Shown here: piece after piece, positions 32,339 to 43,900 of the stretch
Position numbering within the stretch: position 1 is the first letter of the stretch
How the letters are laid out: every line of letters starts with the position of its first letter
DNA from: Labia minor
Taxonomy: Eukaryota; Arthropoda; Insecta; Dermaptera; Spongiphoridae
Length of the DNA stretch: 64,000 nucleotides
Assembly: GCA_963082975.1 (NCBI GenBank)
Contig: OY720350.1
Span: 2,875,001-2,939,000 of the forward strand
Reading direction: 5' to 3'
The notes under the pieces: generated by a model
What the model was told of the DNA's origin: nothing
Seen by the model: the letters and a program-made list of their open reading frames with translations, nothing else
Database searches by the model: none
Position numbers and translations under genes: made by a program

Positions 32339-33895
32339 CATAAAAATAACATTTATTTATAAGAAATAAACTGTCTTGGTATGTATATATACTTATGGGT
32401 ACATTAATATTTAACTACATACAATAATTTTAATTCAGCAATATTCTCATCTTGTTATAATAATAATAATAATATAAATAAAGAAACTATTGTAAATTAT
32501 TATCTAACTAATCGTTTTTTTTTTTTTTGCTTTTTAAAGATAACTTAAATTTTGTAGAAAGTGAGATTTAGATAGTAGTATTAATAGTAGTAGTAGGATA
32601 TCTAATATGTATATATAAATATATATAATATTATATGAATATAAAAGAATGTTGATATATGTATTTTCTTATCAAATTCTTTAGGTTTGAATTAAAATAA
32701 CAAAAATGAAACTCAAGGACACTTGATAAATTTTTTCATTCTATAATTCTATATTTTTAATTTTAATATAGTAAATATATGTTTCTATCTGTATAAAATA
32801 ATAAAATAATAAATTTTATATTATTTAATGGTATATATTTTATAAATATATATGTGTAAATATATATGTGTATGTCCATGTAAGATTTTTTTCTTTTTTT
32901 TTTTGAAATATTTGACAGTTAATATTTACCTACATCCAAGTAAATCAATATTTGAATAATTAAAAATAAAACAAAATATAGAAATGATTTTAATTAGTTT
33001 TGAAGTTTATTTATGATAATTTACTTGACTGTTTGATTTGTTTAGTTTTTTTAAGCAAAGACAAGCGTAATTTCCAAAATTTAATTTTGTAAAATGAAAC
33101 TAACTGAAATGATTAGGTTAGTGTGAAATAATGAAAAAAATAAGATGCTATATATGTTTTTAATTTAAACAACTTCAATTATATCAAATCGGTTTTAAAA
33201 TTTGTATTTTTGAAAATATTTAATTTTTTTTTTTCTTCAAGATCTTGCGGGGAATTAAATTCTATTAATATCGACATGTTTTAAAATTAAGAAAAACAAA
33301 TATTTCATTATTTTTATTTAAATTTTTTTCATAAGTGTAAATAAAATAAGCACACAATAACAAAAATTCTATAAAAAATAATTTTTTTTTGTTTCATTCT
33401 TTACATAAAGGATTAAATAAATAATCGCATCTATTTTTGATTGTTCCAATTATTTTTCAATTCATGTTACCTGATTATGTGTTAAACAAACAAAAAAAAA
33501 AAATGAAGATACTATGAACATAAATTAGGATAGCGGTATTGTATGATCAATACACCAGATACCAGATACTCTTAACCTGGCTGGGTGAATATCATACCAG
33601 AAAGAGAAAAATTCCTGATCAATTGCTGATCACTATTTATTTTGTTATCTGTTGGTGTCTTACAAAATTACATTAATAGGTTACAAATACGTAAATGACG
33701 TTTACACTCTAATTAAATGTAATTTTTTTTTTAAAAATAATTCAAAATCAAGTGTGCATGTTTAATTTTAAATTTTCATTAATTGTTCATTTTTCAATGT
33801 TACTCTTTCATTTAAACTATCTTTAGGTAAATAATTATAACTTCTAATATAAAAATGATATTATTCTATCTCTCATTACACTCTATTATATCTTT
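32311..33895. other. AT-rich non-coding stretch
   Basis: (TA)n at about 32308-32336, other AT runs; a slightly GC-richer piece at 33525-33660. No gene or named repeat supported. Confidence 0.45.
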
Positions 33896-33897
33896 TT

Positions 33898-34488
33898 ACT
33901 ATCTCGTAAGAGATAGTATTGCGATCACGTAAATTTTCGATGTTGAGATTTTGATGTTTTTATACGTTTTGAAGGTTCCTGAATCATTTTCACTAAGGTT
34001 GAGAAAAATGTCTGTGTGTGTGTGTGTATGTATGTAGACAAGATTACGCAAAAACGGTTTGAGCTAGAATCATGAAATTTGGTACATCGGCATTATTCAA
34101 AATTCGTAGTTTTCTATCAACTTTTGAGAAATGTAGCTCAACCGGAAGAGGGTCATTACCTACAACGTTTTGATATTTTTTCCTCTAAAGTGACCGTCTA
34201 AATAAAGATATATGTTTGATAATTTTTCAAATGATTAATAACTGTATGAAACTGCTATATATAGAATTTCAGCTTGATTGATTCGCTGAAATTACCAGAA
34301 TTAATTTTTTAACACTGCAAATCTCACCCACCAACACGTGACGTGGTGCCATCAACAAAAAGTCAAACATGCGCTGGCTTAATAAATATTATTTATTATT
34401 TATAATTAATTAAATTGAATTTAAATATAATATATTATGTTATTTAATCCTATTCAAATTGCGAGATAGTCGAGTGGAGACACTCCAG
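33898..34488 (+). mobile_element. hairpin-ended non-autonomous element, long copy
   Basis: Starts ACTATCTCGTAAGAGATAGT (7-bp stem, GTAA loop) and ends GAGTG-GAGA-CACTC-CAG. Contains (TG)n at 34012-34028, GCTAGAATCATGAAATTTGG and CCAACACGTGACGTGG. Non-coding. The two terminal hairpins without TIRs suggest a Helitron-like mechanism, by inference. Confidence 0.65.
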
Positions 34489-34915
34489 CTTATTTCTATT
34501 TCTTAATCTATATTTTTATTATTTATTTATTTACATAATATTTATTGATCATATTATAAATTATTGATAGAGAGAGAGAGAGAGAGAAATGGGTTAAATT
34601 GTTTATTTTTCAATTAATTTTCCATTTAGTTAAGATATTATCATTTGAATTTTTTTTATTTTATTTTATAAAATATATTTAAAAAAAAGAGATAAATATT
34701 TAGACCATTAAATGACCAACTAACCAACTTCTTTAATAAAAGATCAATTTAACATAGAAAAAAAAACAAAAACAAAAAAATAAAAAAAAATGACCATGGA
34801 ATATTAAAATAACAATTTTTTCAAATTCAGAAGGGTTTTTCAGTTAGTTAACAATAATTTTAATACAAAATTCAAAATACACAAAAACGTTCTTGTTATA
34901 TATCGTACATTTTAG
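34489..34915. other. AT-rich spacer with (GA)n
   Basis: (GA)n at 34570-34587; A-runs to 34790. Nothing coding. Confidence 0.5.
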
Positions 34916-34919
34916 TATA

Positions 34920-34979
34920 AGTGGGGGAGGGGGACGGAGTGGGGTGGGGGAGGGGAAGGGGGATGGGGAGGGGGGATAT
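34920..34979 (+). repeat. G-rich quadruplex-prone tract
   Basis: About 60 bases with many runs of four or five G separated by one to three A/T/C bases, e.g. GTGGGGGAGGGGGACGG. It stands in sequence that is otherwise over 70% A+T. It satisfies the usual four-G-run quadruplex pattern several times over. Confidence 0.85.
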
Positions 34980-36030
34980 TGTATATAGTGGAAGTGAATC
35001 AAAATTACAAGTCCTTTACTCTTAAAAAACTTAGAAATTATTTTTGATTAAAAAGTATAAATTAGAAGAAAGATGATTTAAATATCTGCAACTCTAAATC
35101 TTGATTATATAGTATAAATTGTCAATATTGTAATATTAGGTTGTTACCACAGACCATCCGTAAAGTTCCTATACAATTTTCAATAGATGTTGCAACTGTG
35201 GATTTCGCTAAATAGAAACATGACAAATGATCTTATATATAACAAAAGTTGAACAAAATCGGATGATTCTTTCTATTGATTAAAAGGATATCCGACATAT
35301 TTTGAGTTTCCTCTTCTGAGAAGTCTTGAAAGTTGGCAAATCTTATCAAAAAGGTTACGACACTTAAATAGTACGAGTATTGTATATTTACAAGTAAAAA
35401 GTGGTTTGTTTAGTCGCATCCGTTATAGAAATTTCAATTATTAGGATGCACATCACACAGCAACCACATCAACCAAATCTTGTACCCTATAAGCTACTCA
35501 CTTATTTATGGTCAAATGTCGAAATTGGCTAATGCAATTAAAATGATGGGTCCATCAAATGAATAAATACAGACTAGTCATGCTTCAATTGGAAAAAGCG
35601 CACAATGTAATTGAAATAGGATCGTTTGATGGTATCGGACACTAAGTTATGTTTTCGACCTGTTTCAATTGCTCATAAATAACATGACATCTTTTTTAAA
35701 ATTACGGAGAACTGAGTATTGATCACGTGAGTGCTGACAGAGAGTGAGTAATTGGATAAGTGGCCACTCGGAAGGTGGTAGAGAGGTATTCGGCTGGATG
35801 AAAGGATTAAAGATTATTAATTTCTGTAAATATCACTTTAAATAATATTAATGTTCTTTAACATTTCAATAAATGTTATTTTTATTATAATTTAATATTT
35901 TATTTTTAAACTGAATGAATTCAAATTTACCTATATCCTTATCTCTCAACCTACTATTTTCTATTAATAATAAAATTAAAATAAAAATAATTATTAATTT
36001 TAAAAAGACCATTTCAAACTGCAGTAACTA
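34980..36030. other. less AT-rich, apparently unique non-coding stretch
   Basis: The part 35130-35800 has a more balanced composition, no long frame and no match to other repeats in the window. It lies between inverted copies of the hairpin-ended element. A CACGTG site is present at about 35726. Confidence 0.4.
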
Positions 36031-36034
36031 ATTG

Positions 36035-36116
36035 AAAAAAAATCGGACTTGTGTGTTTGGTCTTTGCAAAGACCAACAAACACATACACAACACACACAC
36101 AAGCCCGATTTTTTAT
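36035..36116. repeat. inverted repeat with a 16-bp perfect palindrome
   Basis: Outer arms AAAAAAATCGGACTTGTGTG and CACACAAGCCCGATTTTTTA are complementary except for one or two bases. Near the left arm is the perfect palindrome GGTCTTTGCAAAGACC (36059-36074); a CA-rich stretch lies between it and the right arm. Confidence 0.75.
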
Positions 36117-36336
36117 TATACCAACCCATACCGGGCCTTCAATATACGACAATATTATATGCCACAGACCATATATATATGGTTTATTGTAAATTTTAAA
36201 TTTATGTTTCAACAAAAAGAAAAGAGATGGCGGATAAGTTTATTTTTTTGACATTCATATCTCCAATAAAATACACTTGTAATTTTTCAAAAATATTAAT
36301 ATAATAATATTAATTGTATACCCTAATGAAAAATAT

Positions 36337-36592
36337 CTGGAGTGTCTCCACTCGATTATCTAACAAATTTGAATAGGATTAATTAACATATATTATATTT
36401 CAATTAAATTTGATTAATTATAAATTAAAATTAATAAATAATATTTATTAAACAAGCGCATGTTTGACTCTTTGTTGATGGCACCACGTCACGTGTTGGC
36501 GTGTGAGATTTGCAGTGTTAAAACGTATAAAAACATCAAAATCTCAACATCGAAAATTTTCGTGATCGCAATACTATCTCTGGCGAGATAGT
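36337..36592 (-). mobile_element. hairpin-ended element, internally deleted copy
   Basis: Inverted copy of 33898-34488. Keeps both terminal hairpins (CTATCTC-GCCA-GAGATAG, loop changed, stem intact) but lacks the central 330 or so bases: TATACGTTTT joins directly to AACACTGCAAATCTC. The two parts share TTTT at the junction, consistent with a microhomology deletion. Confidence 0.75.
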
Positions 36593-36776
36593 AATAATAA
36601 TTATTCATTTAATAAAGAATGTTAAATTATTATAATAAATACTAATTAAAATTTTATATTAGTTGAATTTATTAAATATAAAACGATTTTTTTAAACAAG
36701 GGAAAAGGGCGAATTAAGGTCTATATTTTGCTTGTGCCAATAATTGTTGATAGACCCATTGATAATAATGATTTTT
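36593..36776. other. AT-rich spacer left of the satellite fragment
   Basis: No repeat or gene recognised. Confidence 0.4.
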
Positions 36777-36875
36777 TTTTAGAAATAAATAATAAATTCA
36801 TTCTATTTACATCATAAAAATATTTAAAAAAATATATTATTGATATTTCTGATAAATAATTATTTTTGGGGAATA
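36777..36875 (+). repeat. orphan satellite monomer fragment
   Basis: AAATAAATAATAAATTC, then ACATCATAAAAATATT and TATATTATTGATATTTCTGA match the 40.4-64 kb satellite monomer over about 95 bases. It sits on the left flank of the MULE whose right flank is the array itself, so the MULE landed in the array edge. Confidence 0.85.
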
Positions 36876-37320
36876 AATAATAGGCCGTCAAAAAACGTAA
36901 TTTTCACGACAAATTGTCAGCTGTAAAAGTAGTAAAATTAACGACAAATTAGGTATTTAGCGCGACAAATTAGGTATCCTTACAAACTATTCATGTCACG
37001 ACAAATTATGTTTTAAGCACAACAAAAATAGATTTTAAAGCGACAATCGGCAACCGCCAAATTTATAGGTTATATTTTTCTTATTTGCACTACTTGTATA
37101 CAGATGGTTATTTATTATTAAGTATTAAATAATAAAAAATAAATAAACCAGAAATTTATTTATAGTAAATTTATTTAACAAAACGAGTATACATTATAAT
37201 TAAGTCAAATGTAAATATAAATATAATTGTAAATAATATATATAATATAAAACAAACATTTGTAGCAAATTTATTTAACAAAACAAAACGATTAAACATA
37301 CATATATAATTAAGTCAAAC

Positions 37321-37900
37321 TAGCTGCTCCGAGCGCCTTCAGCGCTCTTCACACCTAGACGGGGGCTCCGCCCCCTGTACCCCCGAGTGATACATAGTAT
37401 TTGGTTGAATATCTGTATGTAAAAGGTTTTCATCCATTTTGTTTCAATCAGTATAAGTAGATAAGACATGTATTTGTTTTCTTGTAAAATATATTTTAAT
37501 TTAATCAGTAAATTAATTATATATTATTATTGTATTTATCTAACTCTGTGTCTCTACAGTTTTCGAAAGTTCTTAGCCGCAGCATCCACATTTCTCTAAG
37601 CTATCCTGAGCTACAATCAAATCTTACCCTGTCCCATCTCTCCCATGTCCCTTCATTCATTGTCCACCCACCTTGGTCCTTGGTCTTCCACCGGATGTTT
37701 CTCCCAATTTCTAGTTTCTCCAATTCCAACCACGTCCCCTTCCTATCCCTACCTTCTTGATTTTATAACCTTAACTATATCTGGACATTATTTCTCTTTA
37801 TGCCATCTCCGCCATCCCCCTGATCCTCTTTGATGAGATAAGCCCCTTTACTGCATAATAACAGGCGTTACTCAATTACAACGTCGATTTAAATTCTTAT
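37321..37900 (-). pseudogene. LINE 3' end inserted in the MULE
   Basis: Same family as 27590-28745, inverted. On the minus strand it runs from ATAAGAATTTAAATCG (37900) through GGCTTATCTCATCAAAGAGG, decayed RT C-terminus and GCCAAGAACTTTCG-like sequence to the GAGCGC hairpin (37331-37350, one mismatch) and CAGCTAGTT end. It is interrupted at 37901 by the Ty3 LTR. Confidence 0.8.
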
Positions 37901-38108
37901 TGTTATGTATTTAAATAAATACAATTAAATATAATTGAAGAAGTTTATTAATCGCGTTAAAATGTATACAATAATAATAATAATAATAATAATAATATGT
38001 TTTAATAAACAAACAATTACGTCAGCTATATAAGCCTTCTTGACAACAAAATATAAGTAAACTAAATTCTGTAAGATTTAAAAGATTAATTTAAAAAGAT
38101 ACTTTACA
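37901..38108 (-). repeat. 3' LTR of a Ty3-type retrotransposon
   Basis: 208 bp, TGTAAAGTATC...CATAACA on the minus strand (TGT...ACA ends). It directly follows a purine tract AGCAGGGGAGAC (38109-38120), the plus-strand primer site. It includes (ATT)n and TTAATAAA. No second LTR is present in the window. Confidence 0.75.
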
Positions 38109-38156
38109 GTCTCCCCTGCTAATGAGAAATATTAAAAATTTGAATTATAACATGTT

Positions 38157-39269
38157 TTACAAATTAAGTCTTTTCACTGGTTTCCTTATCCGAACTGATC
38201 GCCGCACAAACTGTGGAGAAGTAGATTCAGGTGGCTTCTGCTTCTGTGAAGGAGTAGGGGGCTGGACCTCCCTTGGACTCGATCCCTCAGTTCTTGAAAT
38301 TGGCCCATCAGCTCTCTCAGTAGGTGGTGGGAGAGTGACAAAAATCTTCTTTTGCTCTTGGCCCTCAGCCCGTGTGTAGCCGCTAAGATGTTGGTCAGTA
38401 TCTTCCCGTTTTCTACATTCAGTAGATATCAGCTGGTCCACATGTCTCTTTAATACATATCCAGAGTCCAACTTCACCAAGTAGTGTAATCTCCCTACTC
38501 TATTCAATATAATTCCAAATTGCCACTTCCTATTACCAAAGTAGTGTCTTGATAGCACTCTTTGTCCCTTACAGAATTGTCTCTCTGTCTTATGCTCTTC
38601 TGGTCTAAGATAAAGGCCTTTTGGTACTGGTTTTAAAAGGTGTAATTTTGTTTTTAACTGTCTTCCAATATGATGTTCGGCTGGTGTTTTACCGTCAACT
38701 AGCGGTGTAGTCCTATAGTAGAATAATATATCTTGTAATTTTTCTTTAATGGAGCCGCTTTGAAAATTTAACATTGCTTTTAATTTTTGTTTTACCGTTT
38801 GAACTAATCTTTCAGCCAACCCATTCGTTGCTGGGTGGTTTGGCGCTGAAAATAATTGTGTAATTCCTTGAACTGCACAAAAACTTGTAAATTCATGAGA
38901 TTTGAAGTAAGTTGCATTGTCAGTTACTATAATGTATGGAAGACCTTGATTTACAAATATATTCTTAAACGCTTTTATGGTACTCTCTGATGTTGGAGGA
39001 GATGCTTGATAGTTAATTTCCAGCCACTTAGTCTTCGCATCTACAACTATTAAAAAATATTTTCCTTCCAATGGACCTGCATAGTCAGCATGGATCCTTT
39101 GCCAGGGCTCTTTCGGATCCTCCCAGTGATGAAGAGGTGCTTTTGGAGCTTGTTTGTGCACTTCCGCGCAATTGTTGCACGATTTAACTAAGGATTCAAT
39201 ATCCCTGTCTATTCCTTTCCAATAACAAACAGAACGCGCAATGGCTTTCATTTTTACTACTCCAATATG
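38157..39269 (-). pseudogene. Ty3-type integrase, 5'-truncated pol
   Basis: Open from 39269 to a stop at 38157. It begins inside the zinc-binding domain (HIGVVKMKAIARSVCYWKG; CNNC at residues 25-28 counting from the first Met). The integrase core has the catalytic triad: D56 in HADYAGP, D111 in VTDNATYF, E147 in NGLAERL. Exactly 35 residues separate D111 and E147 (D,D-35-E). The C-terminal region is basic and proline-rich and ends RKPVKRLNL. Protease, RT, RNase H and gag are missing: a stop (39270-39272) and unrelated sequence lie upstream. Although open, it is a fragment. Confidence 0.88.
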
Positions 39270-39272
39270 TTA

Positions 39273-39884
39273 ATTGTATGTAAGTCGTATCCGTATCATA
39301 ATTCTTGAATTTTATTGTTTAATTACATTTCGGTTGATTTTCCGCAATTTCTCTAATCATATGTCTCCTCTTCCAGTCCAATTCATTTACCTATCAATGT
39401 TGCATAAGGAATTTAAATTTCTTAATTTGGCTAGAACACTCAATTTTTTAAAATTTTAAATAGAGGGAGAGAGAGAGAGGTTCTAATTATATATATATAT
39501 ATTTCTGTTTCTATGACAGCAAAAAAGTAAACAAATTACATACAAACAAACACTCTCCTTTATATATATTTCTGGAAAATGGAACACCCGCAGCTCAGCT
39601 CAGGAGTTACCTAAGATTCTAATTTCTTTTTTATTTTTCATCATTAGAGGTACCCTTCACCTCAGAAAAATTTGGTTACCTTACTCCTTGTAGTTTAGGC
39701 TCTGGAGTTTTTTGCGTACAGACGGACACTAACGTATTAAATATATAGATGTAAATATAAATATAATTGTAAATAAATATATTTAAGAAAATGAGTAAAT
39801 ATTATAATTAAATCTAAACTATTTGGTAAATAATGCACATTAAGTCATTAAACGTATAATATTAGTGAGAAAGCAATATATTTG
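39273..39884. other. mixed sequence between the Ty3 fragment and MULE coding remnant
   Basis: (GA)n at 39463-39480 and (TA)n at 39490-39502. 39745-39800 repeats the TGTAAATATAAATATAATTG motif found at 37205-37235, so it is probably MULE body. No gene. Confidence 0.45.
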
Positions 39885-40250
39885 TCAATTCTGAACAATT
39901 AAAGCCTTTCTAGCTTTTGCAGGTCTTCCCCTTTTACGTTTATTACCTAGTGGCAAAGTTTTGGCTTCTTTAGGAACGTTTACCATTTTCAGTCGAATTT
40001 TAAGTCCTAAAACATGCTTACATTTATAATTTTTCATAAATGAAGGACAGGAACACACAAATTCATCATTTTTCTTTTCAATCACCCAAATACTAAAATT
40101 AATTTTTTTAAAATCGTCAAATGTATCCCAATTGTTTTCTGTAAACTTAGTAAACAATTCCGTAAAAATGGCTTCGGCTTCACAATTTGAAGATGAACGG
40201 ACGTGGTTTGCCAGTAATTTGTAGTGCCAATACATATTTCGATCTGAAAT
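39885..40250 (-). pseudogene. MULE transposase C-terminus with SWIM zinc finger
   Basis: 116 codons from the Met at 40235, open a little further upstream. It contains the SWIM-type zinc finger CSCPSFMKNYKCKHVLGL (CxC..CxH) and a basic tail NKRKRGRPAKARKAL, as in the C-terminal part of many animal MULE transposases. The catalytic part should lie upstream, but the element's terminal repeats begin at once, so it was removed by deletion. A non-autonomous derivative. Confidence 0.8.
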
Positions 40251-40689
40251 TGCAATAATTGTCGTTTGTTTACATGTTTTGTCGTTTTATGAATTTTTTG
40301 TCGTTGTATATTTTTTTTGTCGCCTGCACTTCCAAATTTGTCGTTCTGAATACGTTTTTTGGTGGGCCGAAAAATGTAACCCATTATTTTTTTATTCCGA
40401 AAACGGAGGGTCATCCTACGATGACCTTTCATAATTTTTACGGGAAAATTAAAAAATGAAATTTTTAAAAATAAAGAATAAATTCGTTCATTTTACATCA
40501 TAAAAATATTAAAAAAATATATTATTGATATTTCTGATGATTAATTATTTTTTTTAGCCGAAAACGGAGGGTCATCCTACGATGACCTTTCATAATTTTT
40601 ACGGGAAAATTAAAAAATGAAATTTTTAAAAATAAATAATAAATTCGTTCATTTAACATCATAAAAATATTAAAAAAATATATTATTGA

Positions 40690-40990
40690 TATTTTTATGA
40701 ATAATTATTTTTTTATCCTACGATGACCTTTCATATTTTTTACGGGAAAATTAAAAAATGAAATTTTTAAAAATAAATAATAAATTCGTTCATTTAACAT
40801 CATAAAAATATTAAAAAAATATATTATTGATATTTTTATGAATAATTATTTTTTTATCCTACGATGACCTTTCATATTTTTTACGGGAAAATTAAAAAAT
40901 GAAATTTTTAAAAATAAATAATAAATTCGTTCATTTTACATCATAAAAATATTAAAAAAATATATTATTGATATTTCTGATCATTAATTA
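40690..40990 (+). repeat. two 141-bp satellite monomers lacking the left dyad arm
   Basis: The intervals ending at TCCTACG 40716 and 40857 are 141 bases, not 161: about 20 bases (CCGAAAACGGAGGGTCA and neighbours) are missing, removing the left arm of the dyad. They are adjacent and near-identical, so one arose by duplication of the other. Confidence 0.85.
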
Positions 40991-43900
40991 TTTTTTTTAG
41001 CCGAAAACGGAGGGTCATCCTACGATGACCTTTCATATTTTTTACGGGAAAATTAAAAAATGAAATTTTTAAAAATAAAGAATAAATTCGTTCATTTTAC
41101 ATCATAAAAATATTAAAAAAATATATTATTGATATTTCTGATCAATAATTATTTTTTTTAGCCGAAAACGGAGGGTCATCCTACGATGACCTTTCATATT
41201 TTTTACGGGAAAATTAAAAAATCAAATTTTTAAAAATAAAGAATAAATTCGTTCATTTTACATCATAAAAATATTAAAAAAATATATTATTGATATTTCT
41301 GATTAATAATTATTTTTTTATCCCTAAAACCTATGGTCATCCTACGATGACCTTTCATAATTTTTACGGGAAAATTAAAAAATGAAATTTTTAAAAATAA
41401 ATAATAAATTCGTTCATTTTACATCATAAAAATATTAAAAAAATATATTATTGATAGTTCTGATGAATAATTATTTTTTATGCCTAAAACCTAGGGTCAT
41501 CCTACGATGACCTTTCATAATTTTTACGGGAAAATTAAAAAATGAAATTTTCTATAATAAATAATAAATTCGTTCATTTTACATCATAAAAATATTAAAA
41601 AAATATATTAATGATATTTCTGATGATTAATTATTTTTTTTAGCCGAAAAGGGAGTGTCATCCTACTATGACCTTTCATAATTTTTACGGGAAAATTAAA
41701 AAATGAAATTTTCAATAATAAATAATAAATTCGTTCATTTTACATCATAAAAATATTAAAAAAATATATTAATGATATTTCTGATGATTAATTATTTTTT
41801 TTAGCCGAAAACGGAGGGTCATCCTACGATGACCTTTCATAATTTTTACGGGAAAAATAAAAAATGAAATTTTCAATAATAAATAATAAATTCGTTCATT
41901 TTACATCATAAAAATATTGAAAAAATATATTATTGATATTTCTGATGAATAATTATTTTTTTATGCCGAAAAACTAGGGTCATCCTAAGATGACCTTTCA
42001 TAATTTTTACGGGATAATTAAAAAATGAAATTTTCAAAAATAAATAATAAATTCGTTCATTTTACATCATAAAAATATTAAAAAAATATATTAATGATAT
42101 TTCTGATGATTAATTATTTTTTTTAGCCGAAAACGGAGGGTCATCCTACGTTGACCTTTCATATTTTTTACGGGAAAATTAAAAAATCAAATTTTTAAAA
42201 ATAAAGAAATAATTCGTTCATTTTACATCATAAAAATATTAAAAAAATATATTATTGATATTTCTGATGAATAATTATTTTTTTATCCCTAAAACCTATG
42301 GTCATCCTACGATGACCTTTCATAATTTTTACGGGAAAATTAAAAAATGAAATTTTTAAAAATAAATAATAAATTCGTTCATTTTACATCATAAAAATAT
42401 TAAAAAAATATATTATTGATAGTTCTGATGAATAATTATTTTTTATGCCTAAAACCTAGGGTCATCCTACGATGACCTTTCATAATTTTTACGGGAAAAT
42501 TAAAAAATGAAATTTTCAATAATAAATAATAAATTCGTTCATTTTACATCATAAAAATATTAAAAAAATATATTATTGATATTTCTGATGAATAATTATT
42601 TTTTATGCCTAAAACCTAGGGTCATCCTACGATGACCTTTCATAATTTTTACGGGAAAATTAAAAAATGAAATTTTCAATAATAAATAATAAATTCGTTC
42701 ATTTTACATCATAAAAATATTAAAAAAATATATTAATGATATTTCTGATGATTAATTATTTTTTTTAGCCGAAAAGGGAGTGTCATCCTACTATGACCTT
42801 TCATAATTTTTACGGGAAAATTAAAAAATGAAATTTTCAATAATAAATAATAAATTCGTTCATTTTACATCATAAAAATATTAAAAAAATATATTAATGA
42901 TATTTCTGATGATTAATTATTTTTTTTAGCCGAAAACGGAGGGTCATCCTACGATGACCTTTCATAATTTTTACGGGAAAAATAAAAAATGAAATTTTCA
43001 ATAATAAATAATAAATTCGTTCATTTTACATCATAAAAATATTGAAAAAATATATTATTGATATTTCTGATGAATAATTATTTTTTTATGCCGAAAAACT
43101 AGGGTCATCCTAAGATGACCTTTCATAATTTTTACGGGATAATTAAAAAATGAAATTTTCAAAAATAAATAATAAATTCGTTCATTTTACATCATAAAAA
43201 TATTAAAAAAATATATTAATGATATTTCTGATGATTAATTATTTTTTTTAGCCGAAAACGGAGGGTCATCCTACGTTGACCTTTCATATTTTTTACGGGA
43301 AAATTAAAAAATCAAATTTTTAAAAATAAAGAAATAATTCGTTCATTTTACATCATAAAAATATTAAAAAAATATATTATTGATATTTCTGATGAATAAT
43401 TATTTTTTTATGCCTAAAACCTAGGGTCATCCTAAGATGACCTTTCATAATTTTTACGGGATAATTAAAAAATGAAATTTTCAAAAATAAAGAATAAATT
43501 CGTTCATTTTACATCATAAAAATATTAAAAAAATATATTAATGATATTTCTGATGATTAATTATTTTTTTTAGCCGAAAACGGAGGGTCATCCTACGATG
43601 ACCTTTCATATTTTTTACGGGAAAATTAAAAAATCAAATTTTTAAAAATAAAGAATAAATTCGTTCATTTTACATCATAAAAATATTAAAAAAATATATT
43701 ATTGATATTTCTGATTAATAATTATTTTTTTATCCCTAAAACCTATGGTCATCCTACGATGACCTTTCATAATTTTTACGGGAAAATTAAAAAATGAAAT
43801 TTTCAATAATAAATAATAAATTCGTTCATTTTACATCATAAAAATATTAAAAAAATATATTATTGATATTTCTGATGAATAATTATTTTTTATGCCTAAA

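Larger units (their letters stand above)
36880..40377 (-). mobile_element. deleted MULE inserted in satellite DNA
   Basis: Left end GGCCGTCAAAAAACGTAATT and right end (reversed) GGCCCACCAAAAAACGTATT are inverted repeats. Both ends then carry several copies of ACGACAAATT, in opposite orientation (36905-37050 and 40260-40370). Only the C-terminal part of the transposase remains (39885-40250), right against the right end. The centre holds a LINE fragment and a Ty3 element. No clear target duplication. Confidence 0.75.

Noticed and set aside
38122-38379. 85-codon plus-strand frame
   Set aside because: Antisense to the Ty3 integrase C-terminus and its purine tract.
40082-40432. 116-codon minus-strand frame overlapping the MULE end
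   Set aside because: Runs through terminal repeats and into satellite; overlaps the SWIM-bearing frame, which is the real remnant.
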